NCBI RefSeq assembly: GCF_022811645.1 | Contig: NZ_CP094534.1 | Span: 1,550,001-1,614,000 of the forward strand | DNA from: Hymenobacter monticola | GTDB taxonomy: Bacteria; Bacteroidota; Bacteroidia; Cytophagales; Hymenobacteraceae | Direction of reading: 5' to 3' | Length of the DNA: 64,000 nucleotides | Shown here: piece after piece, positions 53,031 through 62,057 of the stretch | How positions within the stretch are numbered: position 1 is the first letter of the stretch | Layout: every line of letters starts with the position of its first letter | Program-made: the position numbers and the translations under genes | The notes under the pieces: model-generated | The model's database searches: none | What the model was told of the DNA's origin: nothing | Seen by the model: only the letters and a program-made list of their open reading frames with translations

Positions 53031-55475
53031 TCAAAACTCCACAATGAACCCCACCGTCGGCACCACCAGCGCGTCGCTGTCGGGCAGGAGGATGGGGACG
53101 GCGTTGCTGCCATCGGGGCGCAGGGGCTGGCCGTCGGTGGTGGTGTAGGCGGAGTTGTCGGGCAGGCGCTCGAAGGTGTAGGTGGGCACCGATACCGGCT
53201 TGGCCAGCAGCGCGTTCTGCACGTCGATGTAGAAATCGAAGCTCAGGCGGCGCAGGCTGATTTTCTTGTCGAGGCGCAGGTCGAGCTGCTGGAAGGAGCT
53301 GAGGCGCTGGGTGTTCAGCTGGCGGTAGTCGAGGACGCCCTGGCCCACGGCCTGGTAGCTGGCCCGGCTGGCGGCCGCGTCGTAGGGCGTGTAGGGCGCG
53401 CCGCCGCCCAGGCGGAATTTGGCCCCCAGCTCCCAACCGCGGCCCAGTTTGTAGCCCAGCAGCGCCGAGCCCAAGAAGCGCGTGTCCCAGGCCGTGGGGC
53501 GGTACACGCCATCGGCGCCGTTGAACTCGGAGCGGAAGGCCGTGAGCGACACGATGGCGAAGAGCTTGCCGCTGAGCTTCTGCTGGAAAAACGCCTCGGC
53601 CCCGTAGGCGCGGCCCTGGCCGGTGCTGGTGACGGCCTCGTTGCCGATGGCGTTGAAGTCGCCGCCCAGGTTGGCCAGGCTGATGCCGTCGCGCACGCTC
53701 ACCGGGTAGTAGGCGTACTTTTTATAGAAGCCCTCCAGCGTGAGGCGGGTGGCGGCGCCGGGCAGCCACTCCAGCCCCGCCACGGCGTGGTCGGAGCGGA
53801 TGTAGCGGCTGTCGGAGTTCACGCGGGCGCCGTTGGGGGCACGGTAGCCCAGAATGGTGCTGGGCGGAATCTTGAAGTAGCGGCCCAGGCTGGCGTTCAG
53901 GTTCAGGGTGGGCAGCAGCGCGTAGCTCAGGGAGGCCCGCGGCGAGAGCGTGCGGTCGAGCCGGTAGGCGCCTTCGGTGAGGGCTGTGGTGCCGTCGGTG
54001 CGCAGGCCGGCCGACACGGTGAGGCGGCTTTCGGCGCCGTAGGTGCGCGTGGCCTGCACAAAGGCCCCGTAGCGCAGAAAGTCGAGGTCGGTTCTGAAGC
54101 GCACCGCTACGGCCGGGCTGATGAGCGCGCCGCTGGCATCGCGCACCTCGGCGCGCAGGCGTTGGAACAAGTCGTTGTCGTAGTGCACCAGCTGGCCCAC
54201 CACGCCGTAGCTGTACTGCCAGCGGCCCACGCGCTTGTTTACGTCGGCGCGCAGCTTGTTTTCTGTTTCGCCGCTGCGGGCGCCCAGCTTGCGGCGGCTT
54301 TCGTCGCCCACGTAGCCGTACTCGAAGGCATCGGCGGTGCTGTGCTGCTGGGTGCGGCTCAGGGCCACGTTCAGGTAGCCGTTGGGCACCAGGTGGCGCA
54401 GGTTCAGGCCTACGGTGTAATTCCACTGGTCGATGGTGGGATTGGAGCGCAGCACGTACTCCTTGTTGGGCGAGCTTTTCTTGGGCGGCACAATCTCGAA
54501 GTGGTCGATGGCGCCCAGTCCCAGGCTGGTGAGCGTGGTTTTCTCCGACAGCTTGGTGGTGGTTTTGAACTGAAAATCGTAGAAATCGGGCCGGATGGGC
54601 AAGTCAATCAGCTTGAACAACACTTGCAGGTATGAGCGCCGGGCCGAGGCCAAAAACGTGGTGTTCTGGGTGAGCGGGCCTTCCAGCGTGGCCGCCACCT
54701 CGGTGCCCGAGGTGCGCAGGTTGCCCTGAATGCGCTCGGCATTACCGTCGCGCTGCCGGAACTGCAGCACGGCGCTCAGCGCATTATCATAGCGCGCCTG
54801 GAAGGCCGACGAGCTCAGCGTCACATCCTCGATGAAGCTAACGTTGAGGATGCCCGCCGGGCCGCCCGCGCTGCCCTGGGTGGGAAAATGGTTGATGACG
54901 GGCACCTCGATGCCGTCGAGGTAATACACGTTTTCGTTCGGTGCGCCGCCTCGGATGATGATGTCGTTGCGGAAGCCCGCCGTGCCGCCCGAGCCCCCGC
55001 CGCCCACGCCGGGCAGGCTCTGCACCACCCGCGAAATGTCGAAGTTGCCGCCCGGGTTGCTCTTGATTTCCTCGGTGGTGAGGCGCTGCACGCTGAGCGG
55101 CGTTTCGGCGGTGGCCACCCGGATGGCGCGGTTGGCCGTCACGGTCACTTCGCCCAGCGCCTGCGGGCTTTTGTTGAGCTCGAGGTTGAGGGTGTTCACG
55201 TTGCCGCTGCTCACGGCCACATCGGCGCGCAGCAGGGCATCGTAGCCGACGAAGCCGACGCGCAGGTTGTAGGCCCCGGCCGGCACGCCCGCGAGACGGT
55301 AGCGCCCCTCGGCATCGGTGGCCGTGCCGAAGCTGGTGCCTTCCAGCGTCACGCTCACGCCGGGCAGGGCTTCCTGGGTGGCGCGGTCGCGCACGGTGCC
55401 GGTCAGCGTGCCGGGGTTTTGGGCGTGGCTGATAAGGGAGAGGAGCAGGAAAAGCAGCAGGGTAAGGATTCGCAT
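53031..55475 (-). CDS. TonB-dependent receptor with CarboxypepD-like N-terminal domain
   Basis: An 814-residue outer-membrane receptor. Signal peptide (MRILTLLLFLLLSLISHAQ); a carboxypeptidase-D regulatory-like domain (about 22-105, GTVRDRATQEALPGVSVTL); a plug domain (about 120-225, with VVQSLPGVGGGGSGGTAGFR and IIIRGGAPNENVYYLDGIEV); then a 22-strand-type barrel to the C-terminal IVEF. The substrate is unknown: no SusD partner or siderophore gene is adjacent, so it is not a standard SusCD pair. It is divergent from the fasciclin gene, with a REP-like repeat between. Confidence 0.93.
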   Translation of the reverse strand: MRILTLLLFLLLSLISHAQNPGTLTGTVRDRATQEALPGVSVTLEGTSFGTATDAEGRYRLAGVPAGAYNLRVGFVGYDALLRADVAVSSGNVNTLNLELNKSPQALGEVTVTANRAIRVATAETPLSVQRLTTEEIKSNPGGNFDISRVVQSLPGVGGGGSGGTAGFRNDIIIRGGAPNENVYYLDGIEVPVINHFPTQGSAGGPAGILNVSFIEDVTLSSSAFQARYDNALSAVLQFRQRDGNAERIQGNLRTSGTEVAATLEGPLTQNTTFLASARRSYLQVLFKLIDLPIRPDFYDFQFKTTTKLSEKTTLTSLGLGAIDHFEIVPPKKSSPNKEYVLRSNPTIDQWNYTVGLNLRHLVPNGYLNVALSRTQQHSTADAFEYGYVGDESRRKLGARSGETENKLRADVNKRVGRWQYSYGVVGQLVHYDNDLFQRLRAEVRDASGALISPAVAVRFRTDLDFLRYGAFVQATRTYGAESRLTVSAGLRTDGTTALTEGAYRLDRTLSPRASLSYALLPTLNLNASLGRYFKIPPSTILGYRAPNGARVNSDSRYIRSDHAVAGLEWLPGAATRLTLEGFYKKYAYYPVSVRDGISLANLGGDFNAIGNEAVTSTGQGRAYGAEAFFQQKLSGKLFAIVSLTAFRSEFNGADGVYRPTAWDTRFLGSALLGYKLGRGWELGAKFRLGGGAPYTPYDAAASRASYQAVGQGVLDYRQLNTQRLSSFQQLDLRLDKKISLRRLSFDFYIDVQNALLAKPVSVPTYTFERLPDNSAYTTTDGQPLRPDGSNAVPILLPDSDALVVPTVGFIVEF

Positions 55476-55534
55476 AAGGCAGTAAGTATTCGGAAAGGAG
55501 AATGTTCAGACGTCGGGATTCCATCCCTATCTGT

Positions 55535-55647
55535 TATCCTGAACGCAGCGAAGGACCTTCTCACGTATCCTGAACGCAGCGAAGGACCTTCTCACGTTCG
55601 GGCAAAAATGTTCTTACGTGAGAAGGTCCTTCGCTGCGCTCAGGATG
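55535..55647. repeat. REP-like inverted repeat with an exact 31-bp tandem duplication
   Basis: The first arm is present twice in tandem, 55535-55565 and 55566-55596, identical over 31 bp (TATCCTGAACGCAGCGAAGG and so on). The opposite arm is 55618-55647. Lies between divergent genes. Confidence 0.9.
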
Positions 55648-55794
55648 ACAGATGGTTGCGCATACTGATGAAAGCCGATTGTGCACGGCACATTAGGCCG
55701 TCTCAAAGAAATTTTACCGTCGAGGCAATCCGCTCACGCAAGCCGTGGCGTAGGTGAGGCATCTTTCAAAACATTCAGTCATCTGACTATATCC

Positions 55795-56358
55795 ATGAAA
55801 AAGTCCCTGTTTTCCCTCGCTTTCGTTGCCCTGTTCAGCTTTGGTGCTACCCACACCGCTTCGGCCCAAAAAGCCAAGACCGTGATGGTGGGCGGTGCCC
55901 CCATGTACCCCACGAAAAACATCGTGGAAAACGCCGTTAACTCGAAAGACCACACCACCCTGGTGGCCGCTGTGAAAGCCGCCGGCCTGGTGGAAACGCT
56001 GCAAAGCGCTGGTCCCTTCACCGTGTTCGCCCCCACCAACGAAGCCTTCAATAAGCTGCCCGCTGGCACCGTGGAAACCCTGGTGAAGCCCGAGAACAAA
56101 GCCACCCTCACCAAAATCCTGACCTACCACGTAGTAGCCGGCCGCATGACGGCCGCCGACCTGATGAAGGCCATCAAAGCCGGTGGCGGCAAGGCCACCC
56201 TCAAAACCGTGAGCGGCGGCACCCTGACGGCCATGATGAAAGGCAAAGGCATTGAGCTGAAGGACGAAAAAGGCGGCACGTCAATGGTGACCATCGCCGA
56301 CGTGATGCAGAGCAACGGCGTGATTCACGTAGTGAACACGGTGCTGATGCCTAACTAG
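55795..56358 (+). CDS. Fasciclin (FAS1) domain exported protein
   Basis: A 187-residue exported protein: signal peptide to SASAQ (about 25), then a single FAS1 domain with the H1 motif TVFAPTNEAFNKLPAGTVE (quoted short: TVFAPTNEAFNKL), the ILTYHVVAGRMTAADL H2 region and the C-terminal NGVIHVVNTVLMP. FAS1 domains act in cell adhesion or ligand binding at the surface. The start at 55795 is fixed by the signal peptide; earlier Met residues lie in the intergenic repeat region. A terminator follows. Confidence 0.94.
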   Translation: MKKSLFSLAFVALFSFGATHTASAQKAKTVMVGGAPMYPTKNIVENAVNSKDHTTLVAAVKAAGLVETLQSAGPFTVFAPTNEAFNKLPAGTVETLVKPENKATLTKILTYHVVAGRMTAADLMKAIKAGGGKATLKTVSGGTLTAMMKGKGIELKDEKGGTSMVTIADVMQSNGVIHVVNTVLMPN

Positions 56359-56381
56359 TTTGCAGCTTTTTGCAGATTGTG

Positions 56382-56417
56382 AAAGCGCCGCTGGCTTCGT
56401 GCCAGCGGCGCTTTTTG
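56382..56417 (+). terminator. Terminator of the fasciclin gene
   Basis: Arms 56383-56396 and 56399-56412 pair, T5 after. Confidence 0.85.
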
Positions 56418-56447
56418 TTGCTCTGAGTATTCGCTCAATCGCCGCTG

Positions 56448-56543
56448 CCGGTCGGACCGCCCTAGGCAGTCCGACCGGTGGTCGTTATTAGTCAGAACGT
56501 CATTGCTTCAACCGGTCGGACCGCCTAGGGCGGTCGGACCGGT
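56448..56543. repeat. Paired palindromes centred on CCTAGG
   Basis: Two palindromes, about 56448-56478 and 56511-56543, each built of CCGGTCGGACCG and its complement around CCTAGG; the second is near-perfect. They are related to each other and lie between convergent genes just after a terminator. Confidence 0.82.
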
Positions 56544-56583
56544 GGTTCCGCTTCGCACGCGTGCTTCTACGCGGCTGCTGAAA

Positions 56584-57723
56584 TCACCTGCATTCCGCCT
56601 CCGCAGCGCGGGCGTATTCGTAGCCCAGGTTCACCGCCCGGTGGTAGAACTCGCAGGCCGCCGTGGAGTCGCCAGTGTGGGCGGCGAGGCGGCCCAGCAG
56701 GAAATGCGTGCGGCCATCCTTAGGGTTGGCTTGCAGGGTATTGAAGTAATCGGTGCGCGCTTCGTTGTAGCGGCCCAGGGCCGTTAGGGCCAGGCCGCGC
56801 ACCTGCACATAGCTCCAGGGCGTGGGGGCCGCCGCGCGGCGGCGTTGGGCCAGGCCGGTGGTGAGGTCGGTCAGGGCCAGGGCGGCGTTGTTCAGGTCGA
56901 GCAGGCGGCCTTTGCCGCGCGACAGGTAAGCGGCGCTGAGCGTGGTGTCCAGCCGCAGGGCGTGGGAATAGTTCAGGTCGGCATCGGCGGGGCGGCCCAG
57001 GGCGGATTCGCAGCGGCCGAGGTGGTAGAGTACCTGGGCCTTGACGCGGCGGGGCTGGGAATGGCGCAGCGCCGCCCGAAAATCGGCGCGGGCGGCCTCC
57101 GGGTCGTGCTCAAACAGGCGTTCCAGCTCGCCGTGGCGGCGCAGGGCAGGGGCATATTCGGGCCGAAAGTGCAGGGACTCTTCCAGGAAAGCGTAGGCGG
57201 CGGCAAAGTTGCCGTTGGCATAAGCGCGCAGGCCGTCGTCGTAGTTGCGGTTGGCCGAAACGCGGTCCATCGTCACCTTCACGGCCAGCGAAAACAGCGC
57301 GATGCCCAGCAGAAAAAGCAGCGTGAGGCCCCAGTCGCGGGAGTTGAAGCGGGCGCGCTGCTGCGGGATGCGCTGGTAGTGCCGCTCGCGGCTGCCGGCG
57401 GGTGGGCGCGTGCGCAGCGGCGCGGGCGGCGGCATGGGTACGCCGTACACGTGCTGGCTAACAGGGCGCTGCTGTTGCTGGCGGCGGGCTTCCTCGGCGC
57501 GGCGGGTGGCCTGCTGCAGCTGGAAGTCGTAGGTAGCGCGGCGGCCGGGGTCGCCGAGGATGCGGTAGGCCAGGGCCACGGCCTTGAACTCCTCTTCGTA
57601 GCGCACATCGCCGCCGTGCTTATCGGGGTGGTAGCGCACCACGAGCTGCCGGTAGGCGCGCTTGATGTCGGCCGCGGCGGCCGAAGGGGCTACTCCAAGA
57701 ACTTGATAATGATTCTGACTCAC
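56584..57723 (-). CDS. DnaJ-domain protein with TPR repeats and one membrane segment
   Basis: A 379-residue protein. The J domain is at the N-terminus (VLGVAPSAAAADIKRAYRQL, then the HPD motif in RYHPDKHGG), followed by a Gln/Arg-rich linker, a membrane segment near 145-165 (LTLLFLLGIALFSLAVKV) and four or five TPR units (about 175-375, such as AYAFLEESLHFRPEYAPALR and HFLLGRLAAHTGDSTAACE). The J domain would face the cytosol and recruit DnaK, the TPR part face out. The start is set at a GTG (57723, reading M-SQNHYQVLG) because that fits the J-domain start; an ATG ten codons earlier (57753) adds a Cys-rich stub. Confidence 0.85.
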   Translation of the reverse strand: MSQNHYQVLGVAPSAAAADIKRAYRQLVVRYHPDKHGGDVRYEEEFKAVALAYRILGDPGRRATYDFQLQQATRRAEEARRQQQQRPVSQHVYGVPMPPPAPLRTRPPAGSRERHYQRIPQQRARFNSRDWGLTLLFLLGIALFSLAVKVTMDRVSANRNYDDGLRAYANGNFAAAYAFLEESLHFRPEYAPALRRHGELERLFEHDPEAARADFRAALRHSQPRRVKAQVLYHLGRCESALGRPADADLNYSHALRLDTTLSAAYLSRGKGRLLDLNNAALALTDLTTGLAQRRRAAAPTPWSYVQVRGLALTALGRYNEARTDYFNTLQANPKDGRTHFLLGRLAAHTGDSTAACEFYHRAVNLGYEYARAAEAECR

Positions 57724-57870
57724 GCTAGGCGGCAAACACAAACGACCGCACAAAAGTCAGCCACGCGCCGAAATATTCCGTAGAACCGGCGCAGTCTATT
57801 CTCCCTTTCGGGGGCAATGGTTGCGCTTTCCCGCCTTTTATTCTTTCGTGCCACTCCTTTCACGCGCCGT

Positions 57871-58248
57871 ATGGTCACCGACGACGACACCTCCAAAACC
57901 CCTCGCAACGATAGCCTGATTGGCAATCTGACCGGCTACCTGGACACCCGCATCGACTTGGTGCGGCTTGAGCTCCAGCAAAAAATTTCCACGGGCCTCG
58001 TGGGCACCATTCACGGCGTGACGCTGGCAGTGCTGGGCATGTTCTTCCTCATTTTCCTGAGCGTATTTGCCGGACTGGCGCTTAATTCGGCCCTCGACAG
58101 CCCGTTCTGGGGCTTTGGCATCGTGGCCGGTTTCTACCTGGTGCTGCTGGTGCTGGTGCTGGTGGGCGTCGACAAATCGGCCTTCCAGGGCATCGTCAAC
58201 AAGATGATGAAGGACACTATCTATAAATCTGACAAACGCCAAGCCTAA
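57871..58248 (+). CDS. Phage-holin-superfamily-III-like membrane protein
   Basis: A 125-residue protein with an amphipathic helix (about 20-45, YLDTRIDLVRLELQQKIS) and two membrane segments (about 50-72 and 82-104), a pattern of the so-called phage holin family found as housekeeping genes in Bacteroidota. No phage gene is near, so a lysis role is unlikely. The start at 57871 (MVTDDDTSKTPRN) is the better start. It is 8 bp upstream of the next gene, so the two are co-transcribed. Confidence 0.85.
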   Translation: MVTDDDTSKTPRNDSLIGNLTGYLDTRIDLVRLELQQKISTGLVGTIHGVTLAVLGMFFLIFLSVFAGLALNSALDSPFWGFGIVAGFYLVLLVLVLVGVDKSAFQGIVNKMMKDTIYKSDKRQA

Positions 58249-58256
58249 CGCCTGCC

Positions 58257-59237
58257 ATGAGTGACCTGCAAAACCCCCTGTTCGACGAGGAAAAAGAATT
58301 TCTCGAACGCAAAAAGCTGGAGTACGAGCGCGCCCTGCGCGGCGACGTAGACCACATCAAGGACCAGTCGGTGAAGGTGGGCAAAGTGGCTGCCGTGGGC
58401 GTGGGCCTGGCCGGCAGCATCTGGCTCATCACCAAAGCCTTCAGCGGCAAGAAGAAAAAGAAGCACAACCCCTACGTCGAGGAGGAAGACCACGACTACG
58501 ACCACGAAGATGCGGGCAGCTACGGCCATTACGATGGGTTCGATACCCACGAGTTTGACCGCGACAGCGAAGCCTTCGACGAGGACGATGAAACCGGCCC
58601 CGGCTACTACACCGCCGGCAACGGCAAGCGCTACAAGAGCAAGTTCTACCGCAAGTCGGCCGCCGATTCGGCCCGCGCCTTTGCTGCCCACGACGAGCAC
58701 AACGAGCATGGCCACTACGGGCAGGAGCAAAGCAACGAGGACGACCGGCCGGACTTCGCCACGGCCACCTCGCACGCCGAAAACCGCGCCCAATTGGCGG
58801 GCGCCGGGCTACCCGCCTATTCATCGGGCCACGACACCGAGGAATTTGAGGACGACCCCTTCCAGGATTTGCCCTACGACGACAGCCGCCGGTTGCCGAA
58901 TACGCACGCTTTTGACGAAGAGCACGACCATGTGGACGGCAGCCGTCCCGCGCGCCCCAGCTTTGTGGGCGAGGTGTTGCAGTCGTTTTTGAAGTCGGAC
59001 ACGGGCAAGGTGCTGGTGGGCCAGGTGGCCGCCGTAGCCCTGGCGCTGGTGACCAAAAAGGTGAGCGAGTTTTTTCCGGCCGATAAGAATTCGGATGCGG
59101 CTTCTGACAATTCGGGCGTTAATTCCGACCTTGCACCTTCCTCGGGCTACGCGCCCGTTGAAACCGGGTTTGCCCCCGTCGCCTCGTCTGTCTCCCTAGA
59201 TTCCCCGGATGCGTCCACCCACTCCCAGTCTTTATGA
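58257..59237 (+). CDS. Acidic membrane-linked protein of unknown function
   Basis: A 326-residue protein with a Lys/Glu-rich N-terminal helix (about 5-40), one membrane segment near 43-63 (VAAVGVGLAGSIWLITKAF) followed by KKKKK, a long Asp/Glu/His/Tyr-rich disordered stretch (about 68-220), and a second short hydrophobic helix near 250-265 (VLVGQVAAVALALVTK). I do not recognise the family. The His and Asp richness of the middle could bind metal. Its last 29 bp overlap the next gene in another frame. Confidence 0.75.
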   Translation: MSDLQNPLFDEEKEFLERKKLEYERALRGDVDHIKDQSVKVGKVAAVGVGLAGSIWLITKAFSGKKKKKHNPYVEEEDHDYDHEDAGSYGHYDGFDTHEFDRDSEAFDEDDETGPGYYTAGNGKRYKSKFYRKSAADSARAFAAHDEHNEHGHYGQEQSNEDDRPDFATATSHAENRAQLAGAGLPAYSSGHDTEEFEDDPFQDLPYDDSRRLPNTHAFDEEHDHVDGSRPARPSFVGEVLQSFLKSDTGKVLVGQVAAVALALVTKKVSEFFPADKNSDAASDNSGVNSDLAPSSGYAPVETGFAPVASSVSLDSPDASTHSQSL

Positions 59238-59982
59238 TGCGTTGCGGCTGCGTCGGCAGCACGGCCACAAAGCGTTGGCGGTGCTGCTCGACCCCGATAA
59301 CTTAGATGAAAACAGCCTGTTGCAACTGCTGCGGTTGAGCGCAGCCCATCCGGTCGATTACTTTTTCGTGGGGGGCAGCCTGGTGCTAAGTTCGCACCAG
59401 GCTGCCCTCATTGCGTTGATTAAGGAGCACTCCAGCGTACCGGTGCTGCTCTTCCCCAGCCACAGCCTGCACCTCGACGGCCCCGCCGACGGCGTCCTAC
59501 TGCTTTCGCTGATTTCGGGCCGCAACCCCGATTTTCTGATTGGCCAGCACGTGGTGGCCGCCCCGCGCCTACGCGCCAGCGGCCTGCAGCTGCTGCCCAC
59601 GGGCTACATGCTGGTCGACTCGGGCCGCCAAACCACGGCCTCCTACATGAGCGGTACCACGCCGCTGCCCGCCGATAAGCCCGGCATTGCTGCCTGCACT
59701 GCCCTGGCCGGCGAACAGCTGGGCCTGAAACTGATGTACCTGGACGGCGGCAGCGGCGCCCAGAACCCAGTGTCGGCCGCCATCATTCGGGCTGTGCGCG
59801 ACACGGTGGAAACCCCCATCATCGTGGGCGGCGGCCTCAACACCGGCAAGAAAGTGTACGCCGCGCTGGCCGCCGGGGCCGACGTGGTGGTGGTGGGCAA
59901 CCACATCGAGGCCCATCCCGAGTTTTTGGGCGAAGTGGCCGGCGTGGTGGCCTCGTTCAACCAGGTGGTGCAGGAGCGGTAA
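59209..59982 (+). CDS. Geranylgeranylglyceryl phosphate synthase (GGGPS/PcrB family)
   Basis: A 257-residue TIM-barrel prenyltransferase that joins a polyprenyl diphosphate to glycerol-1-phosphate, an ether-lipid reaction best known from Archaea. The N-terminal LLDPDNLDENS, VGGSLVLS, VLLFPSHSLHLDGPADGVLL (quoted in part: FPSHSLHLDGPADGVLL), YLDGGSGAQNPV and GGGLNTGKK motifs are in order and match the group-II enzymes of Bacteroidota. The product in these bacteria is unclear. It overlaps the upstream gene by 29 bp, so it is translationally coupled. Confidence 0.92.
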   Translation: MRPPTPSLYDALRLRRQHGHKALAVLLDPDNLDENSLLQLLRLSAAHPVDYFFVGGSLVLSSHQAALIALIKEHSSVPVLLFPSHSLHLDGPADGVLLLSLISGRNPDFLIGQHVVAAPRLRASGLQLLPTGYMLVDSGRQTTASYMSGTTPLPADKPGIAACTALAGEQLGLKLMYLDGGSGAQNPVSAAIIRAVRDTVETPIIVGGGLNTGKKVYAALAAGADVVVVGNHIEAHPEFLGEVAGVVASFNQVVQER

Positions 59983-60015
59983 CGGCAAACGATTCAGCAA
60001 TACCTTCGCAGTAGT

Positions 60016-60732
60016 ATGCTGATTTTGTTTGGTTTGGGAGCTGTTATCGGCCTCTATTTCCTACTGCTTAGAATCCTGCCCCTCTTTCTGTACCCGGAAG
60101 TGGTGCGGCACCCGTTGCAGTGGGCCCACCGGGCGAGTGCCATCCTGATACCGGGAGCGGTGCTGGTGAGCGGCATCTGGAACCTGCACATCCGCTACCC
60201 GATGCTGTTTACCTTGGTGGTGGTGGGTAGTGGGCTGGTGGGCGGCCTCCGCGCGAAGCTGGAGGTGATTTCGGAGTGGGCCCGGCCCTTTGCCCGAACT
60301 CAAATGATAATGACGCCCATTCTCACGCCGGTGCTATTCCTTTGGGCAGTTTTCAGCACGGAAGACGTGGTGTATTCGGATGCCCATGTGACCGTTGAGG
60401 TCAGCACGCACACGGGATGGATGAGTGGCATTACCAGTACACGGGTTACGCTGTACCAGGCCTGCGGCATTTTATTCGATAAGCATGTCGGCGATATAGG
60501 GGTTGGGGAAAGCCGCGAGTATGGTGTTGGGGAGCCGGATTTCAAGCAGAAGGAATGGTGGCAAACGGTTCGGTGGGTGACCTTCAACACCGTTACGCTG
60601 ACGGGCGTGGTGCAGCAAGTGCAGGGCTCATATCCCTTTGGAGTAGAACGGGCGTGGCGGAAGGTGCCTCCGCCGCCCGCTGAGACGTCCGCACCAGCGC
60701 CCGGCGGATTTCCGACAGTTGAGGACCGATAG
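60016..60732 (+). CDS. Membrane protein of unknown function
   Basis: A 238-residue protein with hydrophobic segments at about 3-25, 42-58 and 63-82, and probably a fourth at 96-110 (ILTPVLFLWAVF), then a soluble C-terminal domain of about 120 residues with beta character (VTVEVSTHTGWMSGITSTR, WWQTVRWVTFNTVTLTGVV) ending in a Pro-rich tail. No motif I recognise. 33 bp after the GGGPS gene and probably in its operon. Confidence 0.65.
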   Translation: MLILFGLGAVIGLYFLLLRILPLFLYPEVVRHPLQWAHRASAILIPGAVLVSGIWNLHIRYPMLFTLVVVGSGLVGGLRAKLEVISEWARPFARTQMIMTPILTPVLFLWAVFSTEDVVYSDAHVTVEVSTHTGWMSGITSTRVTLYQACGILFDKHVGDIGVGESREYGVGEPDFKQKEWWQTVRWVTFNTVTLTGVVQQVQGSYPFGVERAWRKVPPPPAETSAPAPGGFPTVEDR

Positions 60733-60821
60733 GCTTACCCTCGCATGGGTAGCGCTGACCGTGCCGCGCTATGGCGAGCGGGAGGCAATGCCGTTTGCCT
60801 GGTTTGGCTAGCACGTTCTCT

Positions 60822-61949
60822 TTATCCCAGCGGCAGGGCCACCACCACGGCAAAGCCCGATGGCTGTGCCTCGTAGTGCACGGAGCCGCCCACGGCTTGG
60901 GCCCGGGCCTGCATATTGGCCAGGCCGTGGCCGCCGGGGCGGGGCTGGCCGTTGTGGCCGCAGCCGTCGTCGGCCACGGTCAGGGCCAGGCCGAGGGCGG
61001 TGGCGGCCAGCCGCACCGTGACGGTGGTGGCGCGGGCGTGCTTCACCACATTGTGCAGAGCTTCTTTGTAAATGAGGTAGAGGTTGTGCCCGAGGTCGGG
61101 GGCTAGCTCGGGGTCGGGCAGGTCGGCGGCGGTGAGGAAGCGCACGTCGAGGCCGGCGGGGGGCAGCACCTCCTGGGCGTGGTCGCGCATGCGGGCCAGC
61201 AGCTGGCTGAGGCTGAGGTGCTGGGCGTCGAGGCCCCACACCACGTCGCTCATTTGCTGCGCGGCCTGGCGAGAGGCAGTGGCCATGGCATCGAGCCGGG
61301 CCAGGGTCTGGGCCGGGCTGTGAGGCGTTTCGCGCAAGAGGCTGCTGTGCATGCTGATTTGGGTGAGCAGGTTGCCCACGTCGTCGTGCAAGTCGGCGGC
61401 AATGCGGTTGCGCAGGGCGCGTTCCGCCTGCCACTGCTGCTCGCGCTGGCGGGCGCGGCGCTGCTGCCACCCATACACCCCGCCCGCCGCCACCGCCATC
61501 AGCAGGCCCGTGAGGGTAGCCCACACGCCGGGCCGCCGCCACCAGTGGGTGCGAGCCCGCACCGGCACGCGCAACACGTGGCGAGCGGGGACGCCCAAGC
61601 CGGTTTCGGCCCTGATTTCGAGGGTATAGTCGCCAGGTTCCAGCCCTTGCAGGCGCAGGCGGTTGCCGGTGCCCAACTCCTGCCAGGGCGCGGGCCCGTT
61701 GCCCCGCAAGCGGTAGGCGAAGCGCCCTGCGGTGCTCACGTCATCGCTCAAACTCAGGGCTAGGTCGGCAAAGGCATCGCCGGGGGCAAGCTCCAGGCCC
61801 GGGGGCAGGGTACCGGCCAGGTAGTTGGTGCGAATGGTGTCGGGCTGGGCGTGGTGCTGGGTAACGGCGGTGAGCAGCAGCCGGGGGCGGTGCTCGGCGG
61901 CGGCCAAGGCTTGGGGGGCGAGGAAGCTCAGCCCGCCCACGCCGCCCAC
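60822..61949 (-). pseudogene. Sensor histidine kinase, kinase half, cut off by an in-frame TAA from its sensor half
   Basis: A 375-codon open frame from a GTG at 61949 (frame open from 62057). Y_Y_Y-type Ig domain (about 40-130, with LRGNGPAPWQELG and LEPGDYTLEI), a membrane helix (about 141-161), HisKA_3 dimerisation domain with the phosphate-accepting His188 in RIAADLHDDVGNLLTQI, and an HATPase domain (N-box LYLIYKEALHNVVKHA near 290-305, G-box VADDGCGH). It is in the same frame as the propeller half upstream, with only the TAA at 62060-62058 between, so it is the rear of a 1000-residue one-component-style sensor kinase. No signal peptide of its own: alone it would be misplaced. No response regulator is adjacent. 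Confidence 0.8.
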
Positions 61950-62057
61950 GTACAGGCGCTGCCGGGCCGTGTCGTACCAGGCCGACTGGCGGTTTAGTTC
62001 GTTGGTGGCCAGGCCCTGGGCGGTGGTCAGGTTGCTGCGGCGGCCGGTGCGGGGCTC

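Noticed and set aside
52969..53060. Short plus-strand frame starting ATGAAACACCTG after the RNA candidate
   Set aside because: It soon runs antisense into the TonB receptor gene and lacks a ribosome-binding or promoter signal of its own.
57871..58248. Prophage remnant, from the holin-like gene
   Set aside because: No other phage gene nearby; this family is a usual chromosomal gene in Bacteroidota and is co-transcribed with its neighbours.
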